DNA from: Euglena gracilis
Taxonomy: Eukaryota > Euglenida > Euglenophyceae > Euglenales
Assembly (NCBI GenBank): GCA_039621445.1
Contig: CP154956.1
Location: 76,298,192-76,362,191 of the forward strand
DNA: 64,000 nt
Direction: 5' to 3'
Each line of letters opens with the position of its first letter. The first letter of the stretch is position 1. Made by a program: the position numbers and the translations under genes. Under the pieces are notes generated by a model, which did no database searches, was not told the DNA's origin, and saw nothing but the letters and a program-made list of their open reading frames with translations. Shown here piece by piece: positions 51,180 to 61,700 of this stretch.

Positions 51180-53320
51180 CAGCCTGGTCTGGCGCGAAAA
51201 AATCAATTTTTTGACCCAAAAATGGCAGAAACCGGCAGAAGCCTGAAGCGGTGTTTTCGGGCGTAAATCGGCCATATTCTTGGGACAGGAAGGAAATTGC
51301 AGGAAACCATTAGATAGGGTGTTTTAAGGGCTTCAATTCAGGTCACCGGAAAGTTTGCTTGATTTTTCTTCATTTTGGAGATATTTGGCATTTTGCAATT
51401 TTTCGCCCCCCCCCCCCAAAGACCCAGGATGGTCCTAAAAATGTCTTGTGCCAGATGGGGAGTTACAGGAAAATACAAGAAGGATAGGGCGTTCTTTGAT
51501 GTTGCAAAATTTTTCTTTTGATTTTGCCTCATTTTCAAGATATTTTGAAAACTTTGATTTCTTTGTCCAAACAAGCAACAAAGTGGTTGAAAAATGGGTG
51601 AAAATGGGCTGCAGATTTGGGGTGTAACTTAACGCCGTGGAGTTACAAAGAAAGCCAGGCACCGTTAGATAGGGCGTTGCACAAGCTGGAGTTCTCTTAC
51701 TGGGCCCTTTTGATGACTGGGTCATCAAAAGGGATCATGATCATGATCCCTAGTGATTTCCAAAATATACTTTTTTTTGCTGGCAGGTGGACCTTTTATC
51801 ACGGTCACTTTTTTGACTTGGCCCCAATAAAACGGGCACAAATCAGGCTGGGCGCAAAATTAGGATTAATATAGTCTCTTTCAGGGCTCCCGGGATCATG
51901 TGGATATTTCCCCATAAGATGGGGCAGGAGTCGGTTCATACCAGAAGCACTGTTTGCATTAGCCTTCTCAAAGATTTTTTGCTGGGGTCGGACCACCCCT
52001 CCAGGGGTTTTTTTAAGACCGGGGGGGGGGGGGAGGGGGTCGGCACCCACCCACCCCCTGGGGTGGGGCCACCCCGGGGGGGTCCCGGGGGACCCACTTT
52101 TGCCCGAAAATGCTAAAAATAGCACCTTTTAAAGAATTTCGGCCGAAAAAGATATACCCACCAGCCCCTACCCCCACCCCCCCCCGGGGGGGGAGGGGGT
52201 CGAAGGGACCCACCCACCCTACCCCCCCTCCCCCCTCGGGGGAGGGGGTCCAAGACTACAAAAAACCCCTGCACCCCTCTGACCCTGGGCAGGGTGTTGC
52301 TTAAAGACGGGGAGTTCAGCTCAGAGGCTGGAAAATTTGGGCTGGCTGGAAAAAGGCAGCTGGCTGACCCCCCCCCCTCCTCCCCATAAAGGTCCCGGGC
52401 TGGGTCTGAGCCTGAGGTCGAACCAGGAACAAGAAAACCGAAATTGCAAAAAACGTCCAAAAAAAACTGCCAATTATGCAAAAAAAATTGATTATTTGAC
52501 ACCAAAGATGTCCCGGACAGCCCTTTTCCAACCCATTTTGCCCAATTTTGACTCATTTTCGCCCATTGTTGGCCCGTTTTTGTACCCCTGAAAGCAAAAA
52601 ACCCATTACCATCCAGCCGTCTGAAGGGCGGCTGGAAATAAATATATCTCGTGATGGGGGGAGGGGGGTCTGAAAAAAGGCTGTTGGCTGGAAAAAGGGT
52701 GCTGACTGGCAGGCCTGCCCCGGGGGTGGTGAAATTTTCGTAAGCAACGCCCTGCCCCTGGGTATTGCTTCGGGACAAGTGGCGGTCCACTCTACAAGCG
52801 CACCCCCACTTTGATGGTCATTTATAAAACAACCTACAAAACTCAGGCGGGTGGGAACGCTGGAGGCGGCGGCTTCAATAAGCGCACCCCTGCTTCTATT
52901 GGGAGATTCATTTCTTATATTAATATTTTTGTACTGAATTTCAAAAGACACACACGCGCAGACACACACGCACGCACACATGCACCCCATCAAAAATTTC
53001 GTCTCAAGGAAGGCCGTTTGATGGGTTGATTGAGAGCCGCTCGTTTGGCATGACGCTTTGAAAAAAAATCCAAAATCTAGACAGTCAGGGGAGCTTGGCA
53101 AATCTCCCTGAATTTGGGCCCCGTGTCCACTGAATCACTAAAGCCTGGGAGACAAAGCTTCAGCAACCCCATTAATACACCCCCATCCCCTAATTTGAAT
53201 TCAATGATACACTGGGCAGGATGTCAAATGGGGATTTTGGACCCCCTCCCCCCACCAAGATAGGGAGGGGGGATGGACCTCCTCCCCTCCCCCTGCACAA
53301 ATCCAACACTCACACTGGGG
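51180..53320. repeat. Dispersed-repeat mosaic
   Basis: No gene. 51240-51400 and 51450-51560 are members of the TTAGATAGGG...TTGATTTTGCTTCATTTT family seen at 4395-4560 and 5070-5180. 52010-52260 is a C/G-run element. 52320-52720 repeats AAAAAGG(C)AGCTGGCTGG words found in elements B and C. 52795-52890 repeats AAGCGCACCCC, also found near 8.6-8.95 kb. Confidence 0.6.
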
Positions 53321-54121
53321 GTGGTTGTTTTTTTCAACAAGAGGTTTATTAAATCAAACCATGTTTCAAGAACAAATAATTGCATGAACTTTGCTTGTGA
53401 GCAAACACACATTCAAAAGTTCACACAGCAAAAAAAGCTAAAGAGAAGTGTCTGGTTCAGAGCATACTTCCGGCCGCAGCCAAATACTCCCATGACCAGT
53501 TTTCTGGTCTCCTGAAACTCTGTGGCAACAAAATAAGCTCAAATCATTTGAAGTTTCAATTCAGAGTCAGACTGAAACATATCTATGAAAGGATGCCCAC
53601 ACACCCGCTCCCCCCATGTAAATTAGGGCAACATGACCCCGGATGGATTTCCGAATGTTGCATTTTTCCCAGGCGGGTGCTTTCCAAAACTCCTTCATTT
53701 GACTTTCATCTCCACAAAATTCACTTTGGTTTGAATCATACATTAACTTGGTGACCGCTGGGGGGGGACATTTCCAGGCCCCCCCCAAACCCAAACCCCC
53801 CCCCCCCCCAGTTTGACCCACCAACCCACCCAACCAAATACCGCCCAGCTTCGAAAACCCCCAAAAATTTTCCTGATAAGCCTTCACCCCACCACTGCCT
53901 ACCAGGTCTTAAAATGAAATCAAACCTGAACTGGCAGTTCCATAACTTAAGGTGTGTCTGACCCCCCCCGAATTGACTGACTGGTTTTTTTTTCCCGAGT
54001 GGCTGACTGGCTTTTTGGCACTGGACCCCTACTTCCAGGTGGTGGGGTCAGACGAAGTTGGTTGAAATTGAAAATTTGGTCAAAAGCCATTGATTTCAAA
54101 GTGGGAAGTGACCCCACACAC

Positions 54122-55621
54122 CAGGGATTTGTGCTTATCCTTTTTTGGGGGGTCAAATTCTTATCCGTAGTTATCCGTAGTTATCTGTACTTATCCGTAG
54201 TTATCCGTAGTTATCCTTATTTACTAAAATATCCTTCCTGACAGGGGGTATCCATCTAGAAATAGCTGTAGTTGAAAGGATGAAGAGAGTTGATCATCAT
54301 AAACCTCAGGAATGCCTAAACTTCGTGAAATATGACATTCTAAACAGAAAACGACAAGCATCCAAGGCAGATGGAAACGACAATGTGCGGTGTGGCTTTT
54401 TAATCTTTCATCCACCGTTGTTCACAATCACCGTTGCAGAACATGCCAACGGCTGCCTGCCGGAGGTTAGACAACATCTTCTGTCGGTTTTTAACATCAA
54501 TGACACCGGCCAAACTGAAAGCAGCCCATCCCTTTATAGGATGCACGCTGCCAAATGGAAAATTGTTGCGAAAATGGGTTGATATGCTGCTTTGAGCACA
54601 GAAGCTGCATCAGAGACAAATGCAACAACCCTGCCAGCAGAAATTCTCATGCTCCTTAAAACCTCATTGACCTCCTTAGCAAGTTCTTCGAAAAAAGACG
54701 ACATTACTTTTCTTCTTAGAAAACAAACCTCGGTGCACAACGCCATCGTTTGGCCCTTGACAAACCAGAGTGCGAGTTGCCACAACCCACGAACTTGGGC
54801 CACAACCAACCAAAATATTGATAATGGCATGCCCCTAAAAAACCTCATCAGCCAACAGACATCGCGGCAACAAAAATTGATTAGTTAAGAGCAATCCTCG
54901 ATATACTCGATCGACAGAATCTCAACATTGAGATTTGAATGAAAAAAAAATTGACCATTTCTTCTCTGTAGCTTTGTGAATCTGTCTATTCATCAGTTCC
55001 AATCCACACTTTTTTGCCAGAGATTGATTTCCGAATGCTTGCGATGTGGGTTGAAACCACCCGGCCCACAGAGCGATACAACTGACTGCCAACCTTCAGG
55101 CTGCCATGAACAGTTGTATACTTCCGATCCAAGGCACAGATCGAAGGGTGGCCATCATCTCGCCCAATTTTAGTTGCACTCGAGGGATGGATGGTTGTGC
55201 AACAGAAGGGTTCGTGGGGCCTGGGGGGGGAATTGATACCCAGATGCTTTCTAACACAAAACACCTGCGTCCTCAGGAACCTCCATCAAAGCTGCACTTG
55301 CTCCAGGCTGTTTAACCACCTTTGCCCCTTCCAATTTCAGGAGGGAAATCCATTGACAGGGAGAAAGAATAGAGCCTGTGGTTGAGGATGTGGATGTGCA
55401 CGCAAGCTTCATGCAGTTCATGCTCATCCTCATTCGTCAAAATTTTTTGCTTATCCGTAGTTATCCATAGTTATCCGTTAATTATCCTTATTTGGTCTTT
55501 TTGGCTCATCCGTAGTTATCCGTAGTTATCCGTTTTTATCCGTATTTGGGGGTTTCGGGCTTATCCGTAGTTATCCGTAGTTATCCATAGTTATCCATTT
55601 CAGGATAAGCACAAATCCCTG
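54122..55621. mobile_element. hAT-like DNA transposon, 1.5 kb
   Basis: Perfect 19-bp terminal inverted repeats CAGGGATTTGTGCTTATCC at both ends; CAGGG is a common hAT end. They are flanked by a 7-bp direct repeat CACACAC (54115-54121 and 55622-55628); hAT elements make 8-bp duplications, so one base may have drifted. Just inside both ends are clusters of TTATCCGTAG (about five left at 54165-54225, about eight right at 55445-55600), as expected for transposase-binding subterminal repeats. The interior carries transposase-like sequence on the minus strand. Confidence 0.87.
54534..55264 (-). pseudogene. Decayed hAT/DUF659-type transposase
   Basis: Two minus-strand open stretches. 55264-54986 ends ISGKKVWIGTDE followed by a TAG where hAT/DUF659 proteins usually read D-E-S-T-D. 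54848-54534 has a long helix-rich part and then GRVVAFVSDAASVLKAAY and FATIFHLAACIL, matching the 'V..D.A...KAA...C.AH..N' core of the RNase-H-like fold. The BED zinc finger and the C-terminal dimerisation part are not seen. The catalytic domain is therefore incomplete and interrupted; probably a non-functional copy, unless an intron removes the break. Confidence 0.65.
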
Positions 55622-57199
55622 CACACACCCAGCCTGGCCCCCCAAAAAGCCTGTCCAAAGGCATTCCTAAACAATTTTCGGGCGATTTGCGCCAGAACCC
55701 ATACCTAGACCTCTGTCGAACCCCAGACCACCCCCTACCCAGGTGGTCTTCTGAGTTGAAAACAAGTTCAGGTGTCCTTTTTGAAAAGCAATTTGATCTG
55801 CTGACCCCCAGCATCAACTTTCACTGTTCAGGACACCAGACTATTTGCGCCAAACAGGACACAAGCTGGACATCAAATCCTTTCAGCACCCTTCTTATGA
55901 GACTATGTTGTTTGGTAAATATGAAAATCAAAGAGCAGGGAGTCAGCTGCACTGAAATGCAGAACACCTGGTGCTGTTGAGACGGTGGTGACGTTTGGGT
56001 GCTCATGGGAAAGGTATGGGGCAGCAATATGGTGATTGTGAAACACTGGATTGTCTGGTGGAAGCAGATCAGTGCACTGCCAAGTAAGGCACCAATCTGG
56101 CAACTTCAATCCCAATGAACGTGAACAGCTTCGCTTGCTTGAATCCTCCAAATTCCCAAGTGGCGGTGTTTTGCAAACAAAACATGTGGCTTTTCCCTGA
56201 TGTGAGGCGCAAACAGACTTCTGTGACAATGTGGGGGTGGGGGAAGGGGAGTATACCCCAAAGCTTGTTGGCATCCTCAGGCTGCTGGAAACACCTTGAA
56301 CCCGCACCACATCGGGTCAATGTGGCCTGCCCTTTCCCAGATTAATAGCTGGGCGGTTCATCACCCCCCCCACTGTGCTTTGGGTCGATATGGCCAAGGA
56401 CAATAAGCGGGGGGAGATCCTCAAAAAGGCAATGGAAAAACACAAAAAAAGCAAGCTGCGAAAAAAAGCAAGCTGTGTGGATGACGTCTTGGATACATAT
56501 TTCGGAAAAAATCAAACATAATACAAGGAGTGATACCCCAAAAGGAAAAAAATATATACAACTTGCACAATTGAGGGTTGGTTGCCCATGTATTTCATTG
56601 TGAAACAATTGAAATTGATTCAGAAAAAAATCAGAATATGCAACATCGAATTGCTTTGGAATTTAGTAATCCCAGATGTTATGGCAATTTAAAAATATGG
56701 AAACTACACAAATGCACCAGCATCTTTATTATCCAAAAAAAATGAAAATCATGCAAAAAGATGCGAATTTTCATTATTTGGATAATGAAAATCTCACAAC
56801 TTCCATGCCATACGCTTCCCTTTGTGATGAGTCATCAGAGTAAATTCAAATGCATTTCAACCAGAACATTTTTTCAAAGCTGCAAAAACCATGTGGATGG
56901 ATTTGCCTTGGAACGATCAGGAAAAAATTGGGACACAAAACAAATAAAATACAATCCACTCAAATTCCTTGCAACAAAAATGAAGGGGAAAAAACAAAAC
57001 CAAAATTCTTTTCTTTTATCCCAACTCAAAAGATACCCTATTCTGGCACAGAAATAATTGGAGAAAGAACAAAATAACAAAACAACTGATGCCAAAAAAG
57101 CAAATTACGGAAATCTAATCAAGTAATGTAGAAGCTCAGCCATTAGCTGACCGTCAAATCTTCGAGCAAATTTTTGGCGGGTCCTGTGCTTCTTGGGAT

Positions 57200-57589
57200 C
57201 ATGCATCTCTTTAAGGACCCCGGCTGGGATTGGGCTAGAAATTTGGGCTGGCTGGCCCCCCTCCCCCCCGGGGGGGGGGGGGGGGGTATCGACCCCACCC
57301 CCGCCCCCCCCCCCCCCCCCGAGCCAGGCTAGGCCGAAATCGGGCATTTACCTAAAAAAAAATGACCTGCAAAACACAATTTTGAAGGAAAATGAGCATC
57401 TGACAACCCCCCAAAAATGTCCCAAAACACCATTTTTGGTCATTTTTGAACACCTGTTCCAAAAAAAATTCGATGTGAAGCTGGCTGGACCCTCCAAAGG
57501 GGGGCTGGCCGAAGTTGGGCCAAAATCGGGGCTGGCTGCAGCAGCTCCCCCCCCCTTGGGGAGTCTGTAAAACCTCAAAGAGATGTATG
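57200..57589. mobile_element. Intron-like inverted-repeat element C
   Basis: 390-bp element with exact 8-bp flanking repeats CTTGGGAT (57192-57199 and 57590-57597). The ends are CATGCATCTCTTTAAGG and CCTCAAAGAGATGTATG, an inverted repeat with two mismatches. Inside the left end is TTAAGGACCCC, then GCTGGCTGG words and C/G runs, as in element B. No coding capacity. Confidence 0.85.
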
Positions 57590-58589
57590 CTTGGGATTCT
57601 TAACCTTCTTCTGATGGATATTGAGGTAAAATGCATGCTTGGATGCTCTAATCCGCTTCCATGAAAACCCAAAATTGGGCAATGAGACTCCACCAGGTTG
57701 ATTTTAGGTTACCAGACATTTACTTTGATTTTGCTTCATTTTGAGATAACGGGTTCAAAAAGGCCAATGTTTGATGGGGGCCGCAAAACCTCCAAAACAG
57801 CCCGTTCCGCGTTTTTCTCAATTTGGGGAGATAGAAATCTCAGATATCTTTCCAGAAATGCATGGAAAATTGACCTCCAAAATGGATGTACCCCTGGGGA
57901 CCAATGTTTCCCAAGCCCCCCCCCCCCCGATTGACCCCCCCCCTGGTTGCACCATATGTATAATAACAAAACATGCAATTTATATGTTTCTTGAACATGT
58001 AACAAAAACATGCAATTTATATGTTTCTTGAACTATTTTGGAAAAATCAATTCTCAGGCCAAAAATACCTCATCGAAAGTTGGGGGGGAGTCGGCTATTC
58101 TGACCCAATTTGGACTCGTTGCTGGCTGCCTCTCTGACTTTTTCCCCACATTTTGATGAATTTTTCAGAAAATTCAGAATGCACCCGGTAAGAATTGTTG
58201 TGAAGGTTCCGCATGTCTGAGAAGGACACTCTGGGCGCTAAATGCTAGAACACAAAACATTTGGAAAACGTCAGGGGGAATCTCTTCATTAATTAATGCA
58301 CGTTGAACCATATCCAACGTTCTTCTTCCTTATCATTCCTCAACATGGGACCCTGCCCTCCCAAAGGGAGCAGGTGATGCCTGCTCTAGCTTGTTGGAAA
58401 TTCTGGTGACATGCAACAATAGAGTTTCAAAAATCAACAAAACGAAAGGTATCCAGTTTGAAATATATTTTGCAGACACCATAATAATGACTTTGGCTTT
58501 CATCATTCGGGACAGCAGATTATGATTCTGGCAAGAGCAGGGGAATCTCAGCTTTTCAGAGTCATTGTGTTTTCGTGATTTTGTGGACA

Positions 58590-58970
58590 AGATTTTTGAT
58601 AAACCCTCCCCCCCAAGAAATAATACCCCCCCCCCCCCCCCAAAAACCTCCCCCCCCCCCCTCGGGGTCCGACTTCAGCGACCGAGTTAATACCCCCCCC
58701 CCCGTTTCGGGCCAACGACCCGGATTTTGACCTGAAAATGGAGGTAAAAATCACAATCTCTGACAACAAATCACGAAAAAAAATTTCTGGATCATCTGGC
58801 CTCCAAAAATGCTAAATTTCATGAGAAAATACAAAAAATGACCCCAAAGGGGGGTTTTGGGTGCTATTTTGGGTCCTTCGGGACTTCGAAAAATTTCGAA
58901 AATCTTGGGGTGCCAAATAATCCCCCCCTCGGGCCCTGATTTTGGCGAAAAAAAATAATACCCCAGGGGA
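58590..58970. repeat. C/G-run repeat, inverted partner of 61390-61700
   Basis: Shares, in reverse complement with 61390-61700, the words CCCCGAGGGG, GGTCCGACTTCAGCGACCGAGTT, GGCCAACGACCCGG, TGACCTGAAAATG, TCTCTGACAACAAAT, ATTTCATGAGAA and GGTGCTATTTTGGGTCCTTCGGGA. Ends in AAATAATACCCCCC. No gene content. Confidence 0.85.
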
Positions 58971-59589
58971 TCATTTGGGGGGGTTCCCAATTTTTGCTGT
59001 GATGAGTGGTCGGCCCACAAATACGCAAACAAAAGCAGTGGGCGACACATGTGGCAAGACATCCAAGCCTGTGAAGGTCGGCCACAAGAGCCAAGACCAT
59101 GTCATTGCTTGCCGACACCAGGGGCTGCGGTACCTGCCCTAAACCAGCGGGTATCAAACACTTCCTCAAAAAAAAACTTCCAGCCTGACGTGCAAAGTAA
59201 GACCGTGTGAGCCACCTTCAGCCATTCCTCCCGACAACCTTTGCCCCTCCACAACCAGACCCATAACCTCCCCCTTATAACCTCCCCGTTTATAGATTTT
59301 TTGGCAATGAGTGAAAAATGTCTCAAAAAAGCCAAATTTAGGGCAAAACGGGTAAGAATGCAAATGAACATCAAAATATCAAAATATCACCCATTTTGGG
59401 GTTTCAAAAATGGGGGTTCCCAAAATCAGCACAAAATCAGTTTTTTGGGACATTTTGGGGTGGTTGACATCTGGACATGTCCAAAAACCGCCAGAATTGC
59501 CAAAAATTGCCCCGAAAATGGTCGACTTTGGGCCGGGTTTGGGCACTTCCCAAAAGGGGTTGGTTCGGTCATTGAGATGGAACCCCCCT

Positions 59590-60010
59590 TGTAGTTCTAT
59601 TCAAAAATTTTTTTCCCCCCCCGGGGGGGGGGGGGGGGGTCGGTAAAAAATTCTCCACTTTTCGAACAGTCAGTCACTTTTTTCAGGAAACCAGTCAGTC
59701 ACTACCCCCCAGGAGGGGGGGGTCGGCCACTCAGGAAACCGGCCACATCCCAGTGAATTCAGGCCATTTTAGGCCAAAAAAAATTCCCCGGCGCCTTTGG
59801 CGCCGGGGTCACTCAAGCCACTTTTGCCAACCCCTGGCCGACCCCCCCCCCCGGGGGGGAGGGGGTTTGGACCCAAAACCAGTCAGTCACTCTGAAAGAA
59901 CCAGTCAGTCATCCCTCAGGGGTCGGCCAGTGCTGAAGCAATTGTCTGGTTCAGTTCCCGAAGTGAACAAGGGGGGGCCCAGCCCCCCCCCCCCCCAGTG
60001 TCCAAGTCCC
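59590..60010. repeat. CCAGTCAGTCAC-family element with GC hairpin
   Basis: Several CCAGTCAGTCAC words, a G-run followed by GTCGG, and a perfect hairpin CCCCGGCGCC-TTT-GGCGCCGGGG at 59786-59808. Related copies are at 29985-30190, 34605-34880 and 53955-54060. Non-coding. Confidence 0.7.
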
Positions 60011-61389
60011 TTGAGTATTGTCCCTTTTAAGGCGGTCCGAATCCAAAACTGTGCTGTTTTGGCCTGCTTTGACTTAGCCGTTTTGGGCCATTTTGGGACC
60101 AAACAATTGTAAGCTCCAAATCAAAGGAAATCACTGGGGACCTGAAAGAAAACCCTCTCGGGGGCCTTGCATCAACCTGTTTAGGCCTCGAGGGCGAGCT
60201 TGCGTGCTTGGCCGCAAATGCAATCCATTTTGTTCATTTTTTGGGTTCCAAAAAAGCAAAATTGTCAAAACGTCTGGCCAATCCCTGAAAAGGCCATATG
60301 TGATGCTATTTTGATTCCCCTGAAACCGAAAGCCGGACTGGGCCGCTGGGCCAGGATGCCCCAGCACCATATCTCTCAAACAGCTGCTGCTCCATGCCGG
60401 CTCAGCTCTACACAAAACCTTGTAATTTTGGGTGTCTTTGGGGGGGGGTGTCTTTGGGGGGGGGGTGTTGTCCTACTCCTTGTGAACACCATTTGGGTTA
60501 AGAAAATGAATATTCTCAAAATGACTCAAAATGACTTGGTATCAAAGCAAAATGTGGCCAGACATGCACCATCCTCTCCCCCCGATCTTGTCCCTACCCC
60601 GGCTAACGCCAGCCCGGGTGTGGGGCAAGATTGGAGTAAACAAATTTCCTTTAGCGGACCCTTTGCCCAGACCCTGGGCCACGATGGGGCAGGATCGGGA
60701 GGGGGGGAATGGTACCCAAGGTCTTATCTGTCAAGGTCTTAAAGTCTTGCCCCTTTTTATGTGTCACCGCAAACCCCTTTGGTGCCTGCACAGCTTACCG
60801 AGCTATGGGCTTTTTTTTCTCCCAGCCCACAGCACTTTGGCATTTTGGGCAGAGAACTAAACCAGTCAGCCACGCAGCAGTCCAAAAGCACACCAAGCAG
60901 TATGGCGTGGCCAAGGCACACTGGTACAAACACGAAATCAGCATCTTCATAAGAAGTCACCCGCAAGGGGGATGACTTCATTTGCACAACCCACCAATAA
61001 AAGAGGCTGAACCACAGGCCCTTTCATTCCAACCCTTGAAAGAAGAACACCATTCCATCACATGCGAACTCAGAAAATATGTTATCACTGCCCACCCCCA
61101 GTTGAACAAATTTCAATTACAGTTTGAAGGAGGGTTGGGGGGGTTCAGGGGGGAAGCTGTTTTTTTGGGGGGGGAAGTCAAACTATGAATCACAAACATC
61201 CTCAAAAGAAAAAAAACACCCCCCCTCAAAGTGTCCCCCCCAAATTCTATTGGCAATTTGGTTACCCCCCCAAAGATTTTTTTTTTTTGGTGCCAAAGGC
61301 GCCGAAGGCCAGAATTTGACCCCCCCCCCAAAGCATCCCCCCCGCCCAGAGTGGCTGTTTGGGGTCCCACGGTGACCAGTGTGAGGGTG

Positions 61390-61700
61390 GACCCCCCTCG
61401 GCAATAACACCCCAAAAAATTCTCGAATTTTTTCAAAATCCCGAAGGACCCAAAATAGCACCCAAAACTCCCCTCTGGGGTCATTTTTTGTTCTCATCAC
61501 GTTCTCATGAAATTTAGCCCAGAAAAATCGATTTTTTTCGTAATTTGTTGTCAGAGATTGAGGATTTTACCTGCATTTTCAGGTCAAAAGCCGGGTCGTT
61601 GGCCCGAGATTGGGGGGGGGGATAAACTCGGTCGCTGAAGTCGGACCCCGAGGGGGGGTTATTTGGGGGGGGGGTATTATTTGGGGGGAAGGTTTAACTC
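61390..61700. repeat. C/G-run repeat, inverted partner of 58590-58970
   Basis: Reverse-complement relative of 58590-58970, about 2.4 kb away. Ends GGTATTATTTGGGGGG. Together the pair could fold a large hairpin or reflect two independent insertions in opposite orientation. Confidence 0.85.

Noticed and set aside
58333-59169. Possible coding segments in 58.3-59.2 kb
   Set aside because: The frames cross the C/G-run repeat and show no exon-like GC rise or domain.
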